The notes below the pieces were generated by a model, which had not been told where the DNA came from, did no database searches, and was given only the letters and a program-made list of their open reading frames with translations. The position numbers and the translations under genes are program-made. Positions 1-9,290 of a stretch of DNA of 64,000 bases are shown here, piece by piece; the stretch's first letter is position 1; each line of letters opens with the position of its first letter. Source of the DNA: Flavobacterium weaverense (GTDB lineage: Bacteria; Bacteroidota; Bacteroidia; Flavobacteriales; Flavobacteriaceae); contig NZ_REFH01000009.1 in the NCBI RefSeq assembly GCF_003688495.1, positions 558,001 to 622,000 of the forward strand, read 5' to 3'.

Positions 1-85
1 CAAAATGCATCATGCCAGCATAAATCATAAAAAAACTAATTATCACTGAAATTACGGACATAAAAGTAGTAGCAGGTTTTTTCAT
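1..85 (-). CDS. Possible DoxX-like membrane protein, N-terminal 28 residues only
   Basis: An open frame begins with ATG at 85 on the minus strand and runs off the left edge. The 28 visible residues start MKKPATTFMSV and continue as one hydrophobic helix ending YAGMMHF. A first helix ending in YAG..HF resembles the start of DoxX-family membrane proteins, but this is too little for a firm call. A Bacteroidota -7 box (105-112, minus) and a perfect 12-bp palindrome (125-136) lie just upstream, which supports a real gene start and suggests repressor control. It is divergent from the TetR efflux operon. Confidence 0.5.
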   Translation of the reverse strand, partial: MKKPATTFMSVISVIISFFMIYAGMMHF

Positions 86-104
86 TGTATTCCATTTAAT
101 AGCG

Positions 105-136
105 CAAAGATAAATTAAAAAAGAATGAACGTTCAT
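105..136 (-). promoter_or_regulatory. Promoter -7 box with overlapping palindromic operator
   Basis: Read on the minus strand, 105-112 is TATCTTTG, matching the Bacteroidota -7 consensus TAnnTTTG, 20 nt upstream of the ATG at 85. The perfect palindrome ATGAACGTTCAT at 125-136 lies 12-24 nt upstream of that box, over the expected -33 region. Such palindromes are typical TetR/AcrR-family operators, so repression by steric block is the simplest reading. The cognate regulator is unknown; the sequence differs from the repeats in front of the TetR gene at 447. Confidence 0.5.
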
Positions 137-384
137 AAATAAATTAATTTTAACTTTTAAAAAAAGTAAATCATCTTCCTTAATATTATAATTTTTTGTT
201 TTTAAGGACCTAAGCGATCAAGTTTTTGATTAACATTTGCGCACTTTTAATTCTCGAATTCAATTTACTAAATTGAAAATAAATTTACTTAATTAACTAT
301 AAATCAATAATATAAAAATATTATTAAAGTTATTTATATCTCAAACAAACGCGTAAAATATTGTTAAAATAAAGTTAAAATATT

Positions 385-421
385 AATTAAACAGTTGTTT
401 AATTTAAACGCTTGTTTAATT
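385..421. promoter_or_regulatory. Tandem palindromes upstream of tetR: likely autoregulatory operator
   Basis: A 9-bp perfect inverted repeat with a 2-bp spacer (AATTAAACA at 385-393, TGTTTAATT at 396-404) is followed by a second, weaker palindrome (TTAAAC at 404-409, GTTTAA at 414-419). The half-site TGTTTAATT recurs as a direct repeat at 396-404 and 413-421, 17 bp apart. The start codon of the TetR gene is 25 bp downstream. Spacing and symmetry fit two adjacent dimer sites for a TetR repressor. No good -7 box was found here. Confidence 0.55.
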
Positions 422-446
422 TTGTTTTCGAAATAATCCCTTCACC

Positions 447-1073
447 TTGAAAAGTAATTTTAACGATAAACAAATCCAAATTCTCGAAGTTGCTGAGATT
501 CTTTTTTCAGAAAAAGGATTTGACGGAACTTCTATTCGGAATATTGCAAAATTGGCAAAAATTAATATTGCCATGGTTTCTTATTACTTTGGATCTAAGG
601 AACGACTACTAGAATCACTTATTATATATAGGACCTCTGATCTAAAAAACCAGTTGGAAAACTTACTAAAAGAGGAAATTGAACCTATAGAAAAAGTTAA
701 TAAACTTATTGAGTTATACATCAATAGAATTAATAGCAATAGAGGAATATATAGAATTTTACATTTCGAATTTGCTTCGAAAAAGAGAGAGCAAAACTTA
801 AACGCTATTTCTGAACTCAAGAAAGGAAATTTAAAATCCTTAGAGACAATTATTGAGGAAGGTCAGAGAAAAGGTGTTTTTAGAAAGGATATAATTATTC
901 CTCTTATCACTCCTACCATTTTGGGTACTTTTTTTCACTTTCACATGAACAAACCATTCTTCGAGAATTTACTGAATTTAAAAACAGAAAATTTGTATAA
1001 CAATTATATTGAAACTAATTTGACAAAGCACATTCAACAAACAATTAAAGCACTTCTAATTTATGAAAGTTAG
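447..1073 (+). CDS. TetR/AcrR family transcriptional regulator of efflux operon
   Basis: A 208-residue repressor with the usual TetR architecture. The N-terminal helix-turn-helix (about residues 8-55) has the hallmark IRNIAKLAKINIAMVSYYF followed by GSKERLLESLI. The rest is a helical ligand-binding and dimerisation domain. The start is TTG at 447; no in-frame ATG gives a full HTH. Its last 11 bases overlap the following TolC-like gene, so the two are translationally coupled and the four-gene order regulator, outer-membrane factor, membrane fusion protein, MFS pump reads as one operon. Palindromes at 385-421 suggest autorepression relieved by a pump substrate. The ligand cannot be told from sequence. 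Confidence 0.9.
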   Translation: MKSNFNDKQIQILEVAEILFSEKGFDGTSIRNIAKLAKINIAMVSYYFGSKERLLESLIIYRTSDLKNQLENLLKEEIEPIEKVNKLIELYINRINSNRGIYRILHFEFASKKREQNLNAISELKKGNLKSLETIIEEGQRKGVFRKDIIIPLITPTILGTFFHFHMNKPFFENLLNLKTENLYNNYIETNLTKHIQQTIKALLIYES

Positions 1074-2394
1074 TCAATTCATGCTCTTCGGGATTTTCTT
1101 TATTGGAATTTCTACTTTGGAGGCACAAGAAAAAACAAGTTTAACATTGACCGAAGCCATTAATATGGCTTGGAACAAAAGCAACGAAGTTACGCTTGCT
1201 AATACGAAAGTAAAAAGTAAGAAATACGAATTGCAGTCAACTAAAAATAATCAATATCCCGATTTAAAACTTTCAGGTCAATATCAAAGATTAGCAAATG
1301 CTTCGGTTAATTTTAAAATTAATCAAAATGCCTCTGCCACGCAACAAGCGCTACCGGTGGTTGATCAATTAATGATAGGTCAATTAAACGCAAGCCTTCC
1401 TGTATTTTCTGGTTTTAAAATTCAAAATAGTATTGCAGCTTACGAGAATTTATATCAGGCAGAAATGGCGACTGCTTCGCAAACTAAAGAAGAAATAGCT
1501 GTCAAAGTTATTGATTATTATGCGAGTTTGTATAAAGCACAAAAAACAATAGAACTGCTAAAAGAAAATCAAAAAAGTGCGCAGCAACGGGTGAAAGATT
1601 TTATCGAATTAGAAAAAAACGGTATCATTCCCAGAAATGATTTACTAAAATCAAAGTTACAGACTTCAAAAATTCAACTTTCATTAGACGAGTCGAATAA
1701 TAATTTAAAAATAATCAACTTTTATCTGGTTACGCTTTTAAAATTAAACCCGAATACTAAACTATTCGTTCGCGAGGAGGATTTTGTTGATTTCCAAATG
1801 ACTAATGTACCCACAAATGAATTACCTGCTCTTGAAAACAGGAAAGATTTAGAAGCGCTTCGATTTCAAGGAAAAGCAAGTGAAGCAAATATTAAAATAG
1901 CAAAAGGATCTTACTATCCGGTTATTGCCATTATAGGAGGTTACACAGCGCTTGACCTTCACAACGTTATTGCTGTCAAAAATGCTATGAATATTGGCGT
2001 AGGAATTTCTTACGATTTGAGTGCGATTCTTAAAAACGGTACGCTAGTCAAATTAGCAGAAAGTAAATTTGAGGAAGTTCAAAATTCTGAATCTATGCTA
2101 ACTGATTACATCAAAATACAGGTTAAAAAAGCGATTGAAGATTACGATTTAGCTTTAAAACAAAGTGTAGTTTACGGTGAAGCAGAAGAACAATCTACTG
2201 AGAATTACCGAATTGTAAAAGACAAATACGACAACGGTCTCTCAGATACAAATGACTTACTGGAAGCTGATGTAGAACAATTGAGTTCTAAAATTAATAA
2301 AGCTTTGGCGAAAGCCAATACAATCCAAAAATACTACGAGTTACTATCTGTAACTGGCCAATTATCACAAACCTTCAACGTTGCTCAAAAATAA
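1063..2394 (+). CDS. TolC-like outer membrane efflux protein
   Basis: A 443-residue outer-membrane factor. Residues 1-22 form a Sec signal peptide ending TLEAQ. The mature part holds the two repeated OEP domains of TolC proteins, seen as LTLTEAINMAWNKSNEV near the N-terminus and long amphipathic helices rich in K, E and Q. It should form the trimeric channel carrying drugs from the periplasmic adaptor across the outer membrane. The ATG lies inside the tetR 3' end and the next gene starts 9 bp after its stop, so it sits inside the efflux operon. Length is normal for the Bacteroidota members of the family. Confidence 0.92.
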   Translation: MKVSQFMLFGIFFIGISTLEAQEKTSLTLTEAINMAWNKSNEVTLANTKVKSKKYELQSTKNNQYPDLKLSGQYQRLANASVNFKINQNASATQQALPVVDQLMIGQLNASLPVFSGFKIQNSIAAYENLYQAEMATASQTKEEIAVKVIDYYASLYKAQKTIELLKENQKSAQQRVKDFIELEKNGIIPRNDLLKSKLQTSKIQLSLDESNNNLKIINFYLVTLLKLNPNTKLFVREEDFVDFQMTNVPTNELPALENRKDLEALRFQGKASEANIKIAKGSYYPVIAIIGGYTALDLHNVIAVKNAMNIGVGISYDLSAILKNGTLVKLAESKFEEVQNSESMLTDYIKIQVKKAIEDYDLALKQSVVYGEAEEQSTENYRIVKDKYDNGLSDTNDLLEADVEQLSSKINKALAKANTIQKYYELLSVTGQLSQTFNVAQK

Positions 2395-2403
2395 TTAAGT
2401 CCT

Positions 2404-3483
2404 ATGGAAAAGAAGAAAACAAATACAAAATTTATTATTATCCTAGTGTCTTTAGTGGTTTTGGGTGGAAGCTATGGAACATATAAATACCTTCATGCGC
2501 AGTCACACGAGGAAACAGATGATGCGCAAATTGAAAAAAATATGAATCCTATTATTCCAAGAGTTTCAGGATATGTTGACAAAGTGTATATCAAGGATAA
2601 TGATTATGTAAAAAAAGGAGATACCCTTTTTACAATTGATAAAAGAGATTACTTATTAAAAATTGAAGAAGCAAATGCTGCAATGGTGGGAGCTGAAGGT
2701 AGTTTTGAAGTTTCTAAAGCTGACATTGGAAGTGCTTTAGCAAGTATTTCGGTTTCTGATGCGAATGTGCAATCTGCTGGCGGAAATATTGAATCGGCAA
2801 AAATTAGATTAGATCGTGTTACAAGTGATTACAATCGCTATGACAATTTATATAAAAGTCGCACTATAACAAAGCAACAGTATGAGCAGGCACTTGCAGC
2901 AAAACTGGAAGCAGAAAGCCAAGTACGTGTTTTACAACAGCAACAAAGAGCGAGTGCATTCCAAAAATCAGTGATTGTAGCCAAATCTAAAGTTTCTAAC
3001 AAACAAACTGAAGTGGCTGCAGCCAATATAAAAAGAGCAAAAGCAATGCTTGACGCTGCTAAATTAAATTTAAGTTACACTATAATTACAGCTGCAATTG
3101 ACGGTCAAGTCTCAAAAATTGATATACAACCAGGTCAACTCGTGCAACCAGGTCAATCATTATTCTACATCATTAATAATAAAGAAGCGTGGGTAATTGC
3201 TAATTTCAAAGAAACCCAATTGAACAAAATGATCATTGGACAGAAAGTAACTGTAAAAGTTGATGCCTATCCAGGTTATGATTTTGAAGGAACAATCACT
3301 TCTTTTTCTCCTGCAACTGGTTCTCGTTTTTCATTATTACCTCCTGATAATGCAACAGGAAATTTTGTTAAAACAATACAGAGACTACCCGTTAAAATAA
3401 ACTTGAATAGCTCAAATGATCCTGAAAAAATAAAATTATTACGTGCAGGAATGAACGTTGATGTAGATGTGCACTTAGATTAA
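2404..3483 (+). CDS. HlyD/EmrA-type membrane fusion protein
   Basis: A 359-residue periplasmic adaptor. A single membrane anchor spans about residues 9-29. It is followed by the EmrA hallmark TDDAQIE and PIIPRVSGYVDKVYI, the first half of the lipoyl domain. A coiled-coil hairpin covers about residues 90-220, and then come the second lipoyl half (IDGQVSKIDIQPGQLVQPG) and a beta-barrel region. The family links DHA2-type MFS pumps to TolC channels, and here it lies between exactly those two genes. The substrate is unknown; EmrAB relatives export hydrophobic drugs and uncouplers. Confidence 0.92.
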   Translation: MEKKKTNTKFIIILVSLVVLGGSYGTYKYLHAQSHEETDDAQIEKNMNPIIPRVSGYVDKVYIKDNDYVKKGDTLFTIDKRDYLLKIEEANAAMVGAEGSFEVSKADIGSALASISVSDANVQSAGGNIESAKIRLDRVTSDYNRYDNLYKSRTITKQQYEQALAAKLEAESQVRVLQQQQRASAFQKSVIVAKSKVSNKQTEVAAANIKRAKAMLDAAKLNLSYTIITAAIDGQVSKIDIQPGQLVQPGQSLFYIINNKEAWVIANFKETQLNKMIIGQKVTVKVDAYPGYDFEGTITSFSPATGSRFSLLPPDNATGNFVKTIQRLPVKINLNSSNDPEKIKLLRAGMNVDVDVHLD

Positions 3484-3560
3484 AATAATTATTGGCATTT
3501 TCAAAAGAGCCAAAATGATTTGTTATTCAATAAAATTATAGTTTAGAATTTAGTATAAAG

Positions 3561-5144
3561 ATGGCAGAAAACGGAGACGATGATTTAGTAGAATATGGCT
3601 TTAGAAGAGTCATAATAACCATTACGGCCGTACTATGCGCTATGCTTGAAATTGTAGATACTACAATTGTAAATGTAGCTCTAAATAATATGCGAGGTAG
3701 CCTTGGTGCGTCTCTAACTGATGTAGCTTGGGTTATAACTGCTTATGCAATTGCAAACGTAATTGTAATTCCAATGACGAGCTGGCTTTCGCAGCAGTTT
3801 GGACGCCGAAACTATTTTGCAGCCTCAATAATAATATTTACAGTTGCCTCTTTTTTATGCGGTAATGCTGACAATATTTGGGAATTAGTTGCTTTTAGAT
3901 TCGTTCAAGGACTTGGTGGAGGTGCCTTATTAGTAACAGCACAAACCATAATTACAGAGAGTTACCCAATGGCAAAACGTGGAATGGCTCAAGCTATCTA
4001 CGGAATGGGTGTAATCGTGGGTCCTACCCTTGGTCCGCCATTAGGAGGTTATATTGTAGATCACTTTTCATGGCCCTATATATTTTACATCAACATTCCT
4101 CTGGGAATTATAGCGACTTTATTAACGTTATCATTTGTCAAAAGCCCTAATTACGGTGCTAAGCTAAAAGCAAGTCAAGTGGATTGGTGGGGAATCATTC
4201 TCTTGTCGTCATTTATTGGTTCGCTTCAATATGTTTTAGAGCATGGTCAACAAGACGATTGGTTTAATGATATGATCATTGTGGCTTTGAGTGTTGTAAC
4301 CGTTTTTGGTTTGATACTTTTTATATGGAGAGAACTTACATACGAGCATCCTATTGTTAATTTAAGAGTTTTAAAGGACACTAACTTAAGAGTTGGAACT
4401 ATTATGTGTTTCATACTTGGATTTGGATTGTATGGATCTACATTTATTATTCCTATTTACACCCAGTCGGTTTTAGGTTGGAGTGCTTTAGATGCAGGTT
4501 TACTTTTAATTCCAAGTTCTATTACTACCGGAATTATGATGCCTTTCATAGGTAAAATGATTCAGCGTGGTGTTCCACAGACGTATATGGTAGCAGCAGG
4601 ATTTCTTGCGTTTTTCTTATTTACTTTTTGGATGCAAAACGTTATCACACCAGATTCAGGTGAAGAGCATATGTTTTGGCCGCTAATATTAAGAGGAATT
4701 GGATTAGGTTTACTTTTTGTACCAATTACGACACTTTCACTATCAACTTTAAAAGGAAAAAGTATTGGTGAAGGAGCAGCTTTTACTGGAATGATGCGCC
4801 AATTAGGAGGGTCATTCGGAATTGCTATCATCACCACTTTCTTAGCGAGATTCAATCAAGAGCATCGCGTAAATCTAATTGCACATCTTGACAAAACCTC
4901 ATTTGAAGTACAAAAAACGATTCAGCAATTACAGTTAGGTTTTATGTCTAAAGGGTATTCGACAAATGAATCACTGGCAAAAGCCTATAAAGCAATCGAT
5001 TTAAAAGTGACTTTGCAAAGCGCGGTTTTATCGTACATGGATATATTTTTATATCTAGGCGCGCTATTCTTATTGTGCATTCCTTTCATTCTTCTGATTA
5101 AGAAAGGTAAGAACAAAATCAATCCTGCGGATGCAATGCATTGA
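3561..5144 (+). CDS. DHA2 family MFS drug efflux permease (EmrB/QacA type)
   Basis: A 527-residue inner-membrane proton antiporter with about 14 hydrophobic segments. Family marks are VDTTIVNVALNNM in helix 1, the MFS loop motif SQQFGRRN near residue 80, and the antiporter motif C-like stretch GPTLGPPLGGYIVDHFSW in helix 5. It should use the proton gradient to drive export through the EmrA-like and TolC-like partners encoded just upstream. The 77-bp gap to the adaptor gene holds no obvious terminator. A hairpin follows the gene at 5226-5276. Confidence 0.92.
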   Translation: MAENGDDDLVEYGFRRVIITITAVLCAMLEIVDTTIVNVALNNMRGSLGASLTDVAWVITAYAIANVIVIPMTSWLSQQFGRRNYFAASIIIFTVASFLCGNADNIWELVAFRFVQGLGGGALLVTAQTIITESYPMAKRGMAQAIYGMGVIVGPTLGPPLGGYIVDHFSWPYIFYINIPLGIIATLLTLSFVKSPNYGAKLKASQVDWWGIILLSSFIGSLQYVLEHGQQDDWFNDMIIVALSVVTVFGLILFIWRELTYEHPIVNLRVLKDTNLRVGTIMCFILGFGLYGSTFIIPIYTQSVLGWSALDAGLLLIPSSITTGIMMPFIGKMIQRGVPQTYMVAAGFLAFFLFTFWMQNVITPDSGEEHMFWPLILRGIGLGLLFVPITTLSLSTLKGKSIGEGAAFTGMMRQLGGSFGIAIITTFLARFNQEHRVNLIAHLDKTSFEVQKTIQQLQLGFMSKGYSTNESLAKAYKAIDLKVTLQSAVLSYMDIFLYLGALFLLCIPFILLIKKGKNKINPADAMH

Positions 5145-5225
5145 TATAGATTTCCGCTTTTACGAAAAGGTATTTCTTTGACTGAACGTGTAAAATAAAT
5201 TTCAAAATCGACATAGTTTAAAATT

Positions 5226-5276
5226 AATTGCCACTAAATTTCGATTCTAAAAGAGTCTTAAATTTTAGTGGCAATT
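5226..5276. terminator. Bidirectional terminator between emrB-like gene and yaaA
   Basis: Inverted arms AATTGCCACTAAA at 5226-5238 and TTTAGTGGCAATT at 5264-5276 enclose a loop of about 25 nt. The hairpin is AT-rich on both outer sides and lies between two convergent genes, so it can serve both. Confidence 0.7.
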
Positions 5277-5294
5277 TAATTTTATATAAAAACT

Positions 5295-6053
5295 TTATCT
5301 TGTGAAAACCAACTGATTGCCTTCAGATAAATTAGAATCGAACTGGTATCCGTCGTAATTAAAGCCTTTTAAGTCTTCGATAGTTTCGGCGTTTGTATCA
5401 ATTATGTAACGTACCATCATTCCTCTCGCTTTTTTAGCATAGAAACTAATAATCTTTAGTTTTCCATCCTTATAGTCTTTAAATTCAGGAGTAATCACTG
5501 GAACTTTTAAAGTTTTCACATCGATAGCGGAGAAGTATTCGTTACTAGCTAAATTTACAAATAACTCATCATCTTTAAGTTCTTTATTTAAGGCAGCCGT
5601 AATTGTAGGTTTCCAAAAATGATATAAATTCTGATTTTCACCAATGGGCAATTTTGTTCCCATTTCTAAACGATACGCTTGCATTAAATCAAGTGGCTTC
5701 AAAAAGCCATATAATCCTGAAAGTATTCTCAAACGATCTTGTAAAGCATCAATTTTATTTGCTGGAATTGTGTAAGCATCTAATCCAGTATACACATCAC
5801 CATCAAATGTGTAAACTGCTGGACGAGCATTTGCGCTGGTAAATGGAGTTTTCCAGTCTTGATTTCGCTTCCAATTCAAGTCGGCTAATTTATCTGAAAT
5901 ACTCATTAGCTCTGCTAATTCTGTTGGACTCTTCTCTTTTAAAACTTTTTGAACTTGTCTTGATTCCTTTAGGAATAAAGATTCTGTATGCAATTTTGTT
6001 GGTAATTCTTTATCGAAATTTAAGGACTTAGCTGGTGATATAACAATTTTCAT
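5295..6053 (-). CDS. yaaA: Peroxide stress protein YaaA (DUF328)
   Basis: A 252-residue protein beginning MKIVISPAKSLNF, the invariant YaaA N-terminus, so I place the start at 6053. An in-frame upstream ATG at 6158 would add 35 residues that do not belong to the family. Other family marks are PAVYTFDGDVYTGLDA and the C-terminal FYAKKARGMMVRYII. In E. coli YaaA is OxyR-induced, binds DNA and lowers free iron during peroxide stress. No OxyR-type site was recognised here. It is monocistronic, with a terminator on its 3' side. Confidence 0.92.
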   Translation of the reverse strand: MKIVISPAKSLNFDKELPTKLHTESLFLKESRQVQKVLKEKSPTELAELMSISDKLADLNWKRNQDWKTPFTSANARPAVYTFDGDVYTGLDAYTIPANKIDALQDRLRILSGLYGFLKPLDLMQAYRLEMGTKLPIGENQNLYHFWKPTITAALNKELKDDELFVNLASNEYFSAIDVKTLKVPVITPEFKDYKDGKLKIISFYAKKARGMMVRYIIDTNAETIEDLKGFNYDGYQFDSNLSEGNQLVFTR

Positions 6054-6441
6054 AATAGATAGTCTTTTAGTTCTTTTTATTAGTTTTATCAAAAGTACAA
6101 ATTGAAAATAAGAAATCTTGATCATAGACATTGATTTCTTTAATAGCCTGATAGACAACTTAAATTGATTCGAGATTTTATTTACGTATTTTTAAATTCA
6201 AGTAGTAAATAAGTTGACTTTATACAAAATCGCATAAAAATAGTCAATGTTGGAGTTACAGAAATAGCGAATATAAAAAAATCATGTTTTACCGATTTCA
6301 TTGAAACTGTTAAAGAGTTGAATACTGCGACAAATCTTATATCGGGATTTAAATAGACAATCTGTTACTGCATTTAAATTTTTCATCCTATACCATGACA
6401 AATTTTAGCTTATTTTTGTCTTAAATTATTTTTTTTAAATT
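6054..6441. other. Divergent intergenic region, yaaA / FAD oxidoreductase
   Basis: This 388-bp AT-rich stretch separates two divergent genes. I see a -7 box for the rightward gene (6411-6418) and nothing else recognisable: no ORF with family features, no RNA gene and no strong hairpin. Confidence 0.5.
6411..6418 (+). promoter_or_regulatory. Promoter -7 box (TATTTTTG) of FAD oxidoreductase gene
   Basis: TATTTTTG matches TAnnTTTG and ends 23 nt before the ATG at 6442. No clear TTTG -33 element is at the usual distance. Confidence 0.5.
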
Positions 6442-7680
6442 ATGAAAGAGGACGTAATAATTGTAGGTGCTGGAATTGCTGGATTAACTGCTGCGGTCCA
6501 TTTGCATCGCGCTGGTAGAAAAGTTCTTGTTTTAGAAGCAAGCGAACGTGCTGGCGGAAGAATAAAAACGGACTTGCATGAAGGTTTTCTGCTCGACAGA
6601 GGTTTTCAAGTCCTTTTAACTGCTTATCCAGAGACGAAATCCTTACTAAATTATTCGACCTTAAATTTAAAAAAAATGCTGCCTGGAGCGACAGTTCTCT
6701 ATGACGGCGGACAGTTTGAAATTGCAGATCCTTTCCGTAGACCGTCAGCAGCGTTAGCCACTCTTTTTGCTCCGGTAGGAACATTGAAAGATAAAATAAA
6801 TACACTTTGGTTAAAAAATCGATTACAAAAGCTATCTATAGATGCTATTTTCGAACAACCTGAACAAACAACAAGCAAGCAACTTATAGAATACGGTTTT
6901 AGTCCAAAAATGATTGAGCGCTTTTACGCACCTTTTATGTCTGGAATATTTTTAGAAAATAAATTAGATACTAGTAGAAGAATGTTTGATTTTGTAATGA
7001 AAATGTTTTCTGATGGAGATGTCGCTATTCCTGAATTAGGTATGGAAGAAATTCCGAAGCAATTAGTTACCATGCTTCCAATAAACACCGTTCGATGCAA
7101 TACTAAAGTAACTGCAATTGAAGGTAATAAAATTATTATCGCAGATGGAACTATTCTTGAAGCGAACCAAATCCTTTTAGCTACCGAAGCTAATCAATTG
7201 ACCCATAACTTTAGTCCAAAGCAAAAAATGACGTCACACCAGGTGACTAATATTTATTTTGAGGCCACAGAAGCACCAACAAAAAAGGCTGTTGTAGTAC
7301 TAAATGCATCAAAACAAAAAAAGTTTGTAAATAACTTGACTGTGATTTCTAACGTTTCTAAAGCCTATGCGCCAGCAGGGAAAGTACTTATTTCAGTTTC
7401 TTATAATGGAAAACCAGCTTTTGATGATGCAACTTTAGCTCAAAATATGAAGCAGGAATTAAAACAGTGGTACGGCGAAAAAGTAGATAGTTGGAAAATG
7501 TTAAAAGGGTATCGAATAGAATATGCGCTTCCCACTCAACAAACTGTTAGGAATGAAATTTCAGCTGAAGAGATTAAGATCTCGGATGTACTTTATATTT
7601 GTGGAGACAATCTTTTAAATGGTTCTATTAACGCCGCGATGAAGACAGGTAGATTAGCAGCAGAAGCAATGAAGCAATAG
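6442..7680 (+). CDS. NAD(P)/FAD-dependent oxidoreductase, amine oxidase/PPOX-like
   Basis: A 412-residue flavoprotein. The Rossmann dinucleotide fold is at residues 6-41: VIIVGAGIAGLTAAVHLHRA, then VLVLEASERAGGRI. The C-terminus carries the second FAD contact, ICGDNLLNGSINAAMKTGRL. This is the amine oxidase/protoporphyrinogen oxidase/phytoene desaturase superfamily, but it has no haem or carotenoid gene neighbours and its substrate cannot be assigned. No signal peptide, so probably cytoplasmic. It stands alone between the divergent yaaA and convergent sulP genes. Confidence 0.82.
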   Translation: MKEDVIIVGAGIAGLTAAVHLHRAGRKVLVLEASERAGGRIKTDLHEGFLLDRGFQVLLTAYPETKSLLNYSTLNLKKMLPGATVLYDGGQFEIADPFRRPSAALATLFAPVGTLKDKINTLWLKNRLQKLSIDAIFEQPEQTTSKQLIEYGFSPKMIERFYAPFMSGIFLENKLDTSRRMFDFVMKMFSDGDVAIPELGMEEIPKQLVTMLPINTVRCNTKVTAIEGNKIIIADGTILEANQILLATEANQLTHNFSPKQKMTSHQVTNIYFEATEAPTKKAVVVLNASKQKKFVNNLTVISNVSKAYAPAGKVLISVSYNGKPAFDDATLAQNMKQELKQWYGEKVDSWKMLKGYRIEYALPTQQTVRNEISAEEIKISDVLYICGDNLLNGSINAAMKTGRLAAEAMKQ

Positions 7681-7701
7681 TTCAAATATTTTAGATAATT
7701 G

Positions 7702-7751
7702 AAACTTCTTATTTTTAAAGGGAAGCAAAATCATTTAATAATAAGAAGCTT
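7702..7751. terminator. Possible bidirectional terminator
   Basis: Arms AAACTTCTTAT (7702-7712) and ATAAGAAGCTT (7741-7751) pair with one mismatch and are followed by a T run rightward. The loop is long (28 nt). Its place between convergent genes supports the call. Confidence 0.45.
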
Positions 7752-7757
7752 TTTTTA

Positions 7758-9290
7758 TTAATCAATTACGATTTTGTATGTTGGATCTTCTAATATGTTT
7801 ACGTCTATAATTTGGTCTGCATTTTTAAGTAAAGCTTTGCAGTCAGAACTTAAATGTTGCAAATGCACCTTTTTATTTAGCCTTGCGTATTTCTCAGTAA
7901 TTTTATTGACGGCGTCTATTGCACTCATATCGGTTATTTTACTTTCTTTAAAGTCAATGATAACTTCTACTGGATCGTTATAAACATCAAATTTTTCTAA
8001 AAAAGCAGTAGTTGAGGCAAAGAATAAAGGACCATAAATTTCGTAGTGCTTTACTCCTCTCTCGTCGATATATTTTTTAGCTCGAATTCGTTTAGCACTT
8101 TCCCAAGCAAATACCAGCGCTGAAATTACCACTCCAATTAAAACTGCTAATGCTAAATTATGCAAGAGTATCGTTATAACTGCTACTAGAACACCTACAA
8201 AAATATCGTGCTTCGGCATCTTATTTATAATTCGGAAACTTGCCCATTCAAAAGTTCCAATCGCAACCATAAACATTACGCCAACTAAAGCTGCCATAGG
8301 CAATCGCTCTATAACTGGCGCTCCAAATAATATGATTATTAGAATTGTTAAAGCAGCAATTATTCCTGACAAACGGGCTCTTGAACCTGCCGATAGATTC
8401 ACTAAAGTTTGTGCAATCATAGGACAACCGCCCATTCCGAAGAAAAATCCATTTAAAATATTAGAACTTCCTTGAGCAATACACTCTCTATTACCATTTC
8501 CTTTTGTCTCTGTAATTTCATCTACTAGAGTTAACGTAAGTAATCCTTCGGTTAAACCTACAGATGCCATTATCAATGCGTATGGAAATATAACTTTTAA
8601 CATTTCAAAATTTAACGCGACATTAGGAATATGAAACGGTGGGAAACCTCCGCTAATCGATGCAATGTCGCGCACTGTTTTTGTTTCGATTCCAAAGAAA
8701 AAGACAAGTGCAAATACAACTATAATTGCCACTAATGAGGCAGGTAAAGCTTTGGTAATTTTAGGTAAAAATATTATAATTGCAATTGTCAGAATTACTA
8801 AACCAGCCATAATCAGGAAAGGAGTTCCAGTCAGCCATTCCTTATTTCCATTGACGACAACTTTAAATTGTTCTAGCTGAGATATAAAAATAATTACCGC
8901 CAAACCATTTACAAAACCAAACATTACAGGCTGTGGTACTAAGCGAATAAATTTTCCCAACTTAAAAACACCAACTAAAATTTGTAAAACTCCAGCTAAA
9001 ACAACTGCAGCAAAAACATATTCTAATCCATGAGATTTCATTAAAGCTATCAAAACAATAACCGTAGCTCCAGCTCCTCCAGATATCATTCCCGGTCTAC
9101 CACCAAATATTGCTGTCACTAAACCCGCAATAAAAGCTGCGTACAAACCCATTAAAGGCGGAAAACCCGCTAATATTGCAAACGACAGTGATTCTGGAAT
9201 CATAGTCATTGCAACTGTTAAGCCTGCTAGAACTTCTGTTCGAAAATTCACTTTTTGAGAAAAATCAAATAAATTAAATACTTTTTTCAT
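7758..9290 (-). CDS. SulP family inorganic anion transporter
   Basis: A 510-residue permease of the SulP/SLC26 family. The membrane core has the typical opening LAGLTVAMTMIPESLSFAIL and GAGATVIVLIALM with many further hydrophobic helices. A cytosolic STAS domain occupies about residues 400-500, with VIIDFKESKITDMSAIDAV as its nucleotide-binding core. Relatives carry sulfate, bicarbonate or other anions, and the sequence does not decide which. I chose ATG 9290 (MKKVFNLFDFSQ); the ATG at 9311 would add seven residues. No carbonic anhydrase or sulfate gene is adjacent. Confidence 0.88.
   Translation of the reverse strand: MKKVFNLFDFSQKVNFRTEVLAGLTVAMTMIPESLSFAILAGFPPLMGLYAAFIAGLVTAIFGGRPGMISGGAGATVIVLIALMKSHGLEYVFAAVVLAGVLQILVGVFKLGKFIRLVPQPVMFGFVNGLAVIIFISQLEQFKVVVNGNKEWLTGTPFLIMAGLVILTIAIIIFLPKITKALPASLVAIIVVFALVFFFGIETKTVRDIASISGGFPPFHIPNVALNFEMLKVIFPYALIMASVGLTEGLLTLTLVDEITETKGNGNRECIAQGSSNILNGFFFGMGGCPMIAQTLVNLSAGSRARLSGIIAALTILIIILFGAPVIERLPMAALVGVMFMVAIGTFEWASFRIINKMPKHDIFVGVLVAVITILLHNLALAVLIGVVISALVFAWESAKRIRAKKYIDERGVKHYEIYGPLFFASTTAFLEKFDVYNDPVEVIIDFKESKITDMSAIDAVNKITEKYARLNKKVHLQHLSSDCKALLKNADQIIDVNILEDPTYKIVID

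Noticed and set aside
6054..6158. N-terminal 35-residue extension of YaaA from ATG 6158
   Set aside because: The added residues are not part of the family; MKIVISPAKSL at 6053 is the conserved start.
6440..6805. 121-residue open frame on the minus strand
   Set aside because: Lies wholly opposite the FAD oxidoreductase gene, whose Rossmann motif is clear; composition is that of a shadow frame.
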